Of a stretch of 64,000 nucleotides of DNA, positions 62,474 to 64,000 are shown one piece after another (within the stretch, counting starts at the first letter, position 1; every line of letters begins with the position of its first letter). The translations under genes and the position numbers were made by a program. Source of the DNA: Varanus komodoensis (taxonomy: Eukaryota > Chordata > Lepidosauria > Squamata > Varanidae); assembly GCF_004798865.1 (NCBI RefSeq), contig NW_025336481.1:35379130-35443129 (forward strand). The letters run 5' to 3'. The notes beneath the pieces were generated by a model. The model saw nothing but the letters and a program-made list of their open reading frames with translations. It did not search any database and was not told the origin of the DNA.

Positions 62474-64000
62474 CAGGACAGTGGTGCAGCTAGAGATGAT
62501 GTAAATGCTTTAAGTTGCAATCCTATGCAAGTTTACTCAGATGAAAAAAGACTTGCATTTGCCAGCGTGCCCTAGCCATGTTGCGAGCCTTTTTTCTGTC
62601 TATGCTTGCAAAGGACTGTGCCTTCAAAGGCTATTACTGGCAGGACCATTGCTTTATTTGCCCTCTCAGTGCTGTATTAGAGTAAGAGGTTTGCCAATCC
62701 CTGTTCATTCATCTGTTCGACTGTGTGGCCTCAGTGAAGCTGAAGTCAGTAAAGCCTGAAGTCTTCTAAAAAGCCTAAAACATAAATTTGTATGTCTACC
62801 ATGAAAGCTGCAATTATAATATTTTCAACTCAGAAAAATGTATTTTAGACATTCAGCAGACATTGCCTTCTGATCATGCCACTAATCTCTTTAAACATTT
62901 AATCTATCCTGAAGCCATCATTATCTGGGACCTACATTTCCCCACCAGTGCTTTGCTGAATCTTCTCTATTTTTGCTCCGGCCTGCAGGCACTTAAGATG
63001 CCCACATCTATAAACATGCGAAACAACGTCAGGAAACCTCTGTCCTTAGATGGGGTGGAAGTCCCATTTTATGACATGGGACAGCACAGGAGTTTGTAGA
63101 TGGCTTTGTTTTTATTCATGTGAAATGTTTTTATACCACTGTTCATCCATTTAATTTCAGGTCAGTTTACAAGATTAACCTTTCTTTTTCCATCTTGAGT
63201 GCTATAACTATTGAATCTGTAAATGGATGGATGTTACTTTTAGACTGCAAGAACATCCAAAGAGCCATGACAGATCAGACCAAATGTCCGGCCTGTTCAG
63301 CATCTGGTACAAGCAGGGCACGAATACGATATTACCCTCCTGGCTGTGTTTCCTGGTGACTAGTTCACATTGGTATAATCCTGCCTCTGATGATGGCAGC
63401 AGCATATTGCCATCGGGACTAATGGTCCTTGGTGGCCTTATCCTCAATAACTACCTGTGGGGGAAAATGAACTGATAGATGTCAGTGAAATATAGGAAAT
63501 GGCTTTATAACAGCAGAATTATTAGCCCACCTTGCTCAGTAGTATTTGTGCCAGGGACACAGATTCTCCAGCCTGCACGGGTTCCCCTGCAGAGGTCTGG
63601 GATCCATTCGCATCCTTGGGTTCCTCCTCCCTAGAGCTGGAGGTAACACCCTCTGCTATTTTTTCTAATCAATGAGACTGGGGGATTCTCTGTGTGCTGC
63701 GCACCCTAATGTGCCATGTGCCTGCCATACATCCTTCCTGAAGCGCGTGAAGCGTGAAGCCCGGGTGAATGGCATCGGGGTGCTGCTCGTTAGGGTTTCA
63801 GGTGGGATTTTTCCCAGTCTTACTGTGAGAGGCCTGGTGATGCAATGCCTGTGTTGATGCCGGGCTGTGGCAGACTCATCCTTTGGGGGCAAACAGTGCC
63901 AGTGCAGAAGCGCTTCAGACAAAACTCCCATGGAAAGTTGGTGGTTCTGCACCACAGCATCAAGAGATTGAACTCTGAACCAAAAAGTTCGTGCATTCCC
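62474..64000. other. PHACTR1 upstream intron to the window edge
   Basis: TTGCAATCCTATGCAAG at 62515-62531 is one end of the palindromic AATCCTATG repeat. ACAGATCAGACCAAATGTCC at 63270-63289 is a trace of the 54.58 kb repeat. Open frames at 63208-63475 and 63665-63955 have no family features. No PHACTR1 exon recognised. Confidence 0.45.

Overview
The window is vertebrate genomic DNA, very probably from a squamate reptile (lizard or snake). Two full-length tRNA-derived SINEs of the Sauria/Squam1 type carry BovB-like ACCTTT tails. There are also CR1-type LINE ends, MIR/CORE-like SINEs and several small palindromic DNA-transposon families that I know from lizard genomes. There are no bacterial-style operons, CRISPR arrays or intact viral genomes. 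The species cannot be fixed from the sequence.

The only host gene I can support is PHACTR1 (phosphatase and actin regulator 1), transcribed on the minus strand. Four coding exons are visible in transcription order: 55516-55680 (basic nuclear-import segment), 16519-16599 (RPEL-N core), 8110-8277 (acidic/serine-rich linker) and 4714-4920 (proline-rich 69-residue exon). Every one is a multiple of three long and lies between phase-1 introns, with AG/GT splice signals. The first and last exons of the gene are not in the window, so its introns run off both edges. The intron between 16599 and 55516 is about 39 kb.

The rest is intron with repeats. The main element is a hAT transposon at 31887-34117 with a perfect 8-bp target duplication. 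It carries a decayed BED-finger transposase closely resembling the transposase-like part of GTF2IRD2. A second, non-autonomous hAT-like element (24530-25025) also has a perfect 8-bp duplication and abuts a 5S-rRNA-like fragment. Two Sauria SINEs (12911-13276 minus, 18438-18773 plus) have 12-bp target duplications. CR1-like LINE 3' ends lie at 8.4, 25.7, 47 and 62 kb. MIR-like SINEs lie at 0, 11.1, 20.6, 29.1, 41.1 and 57.5 kb. Palindromic MITE-like fragments are scattered throughout. There is a perfect 33-bp fold-back at 11381-11455.

I did not find a new multi-gene system. The points most worth a second look are the GTF2IRD2-like hAT element, the hAT/5S junction, the 33-bp perfect hairpin, the symmetric PHACTR1 exons with the probably alternative 69-residue exon, and a few repeat-poor AT-rich intron blocks that could be conserved enhancers. 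Family assignments come from memory of sequence families; no database search was run.
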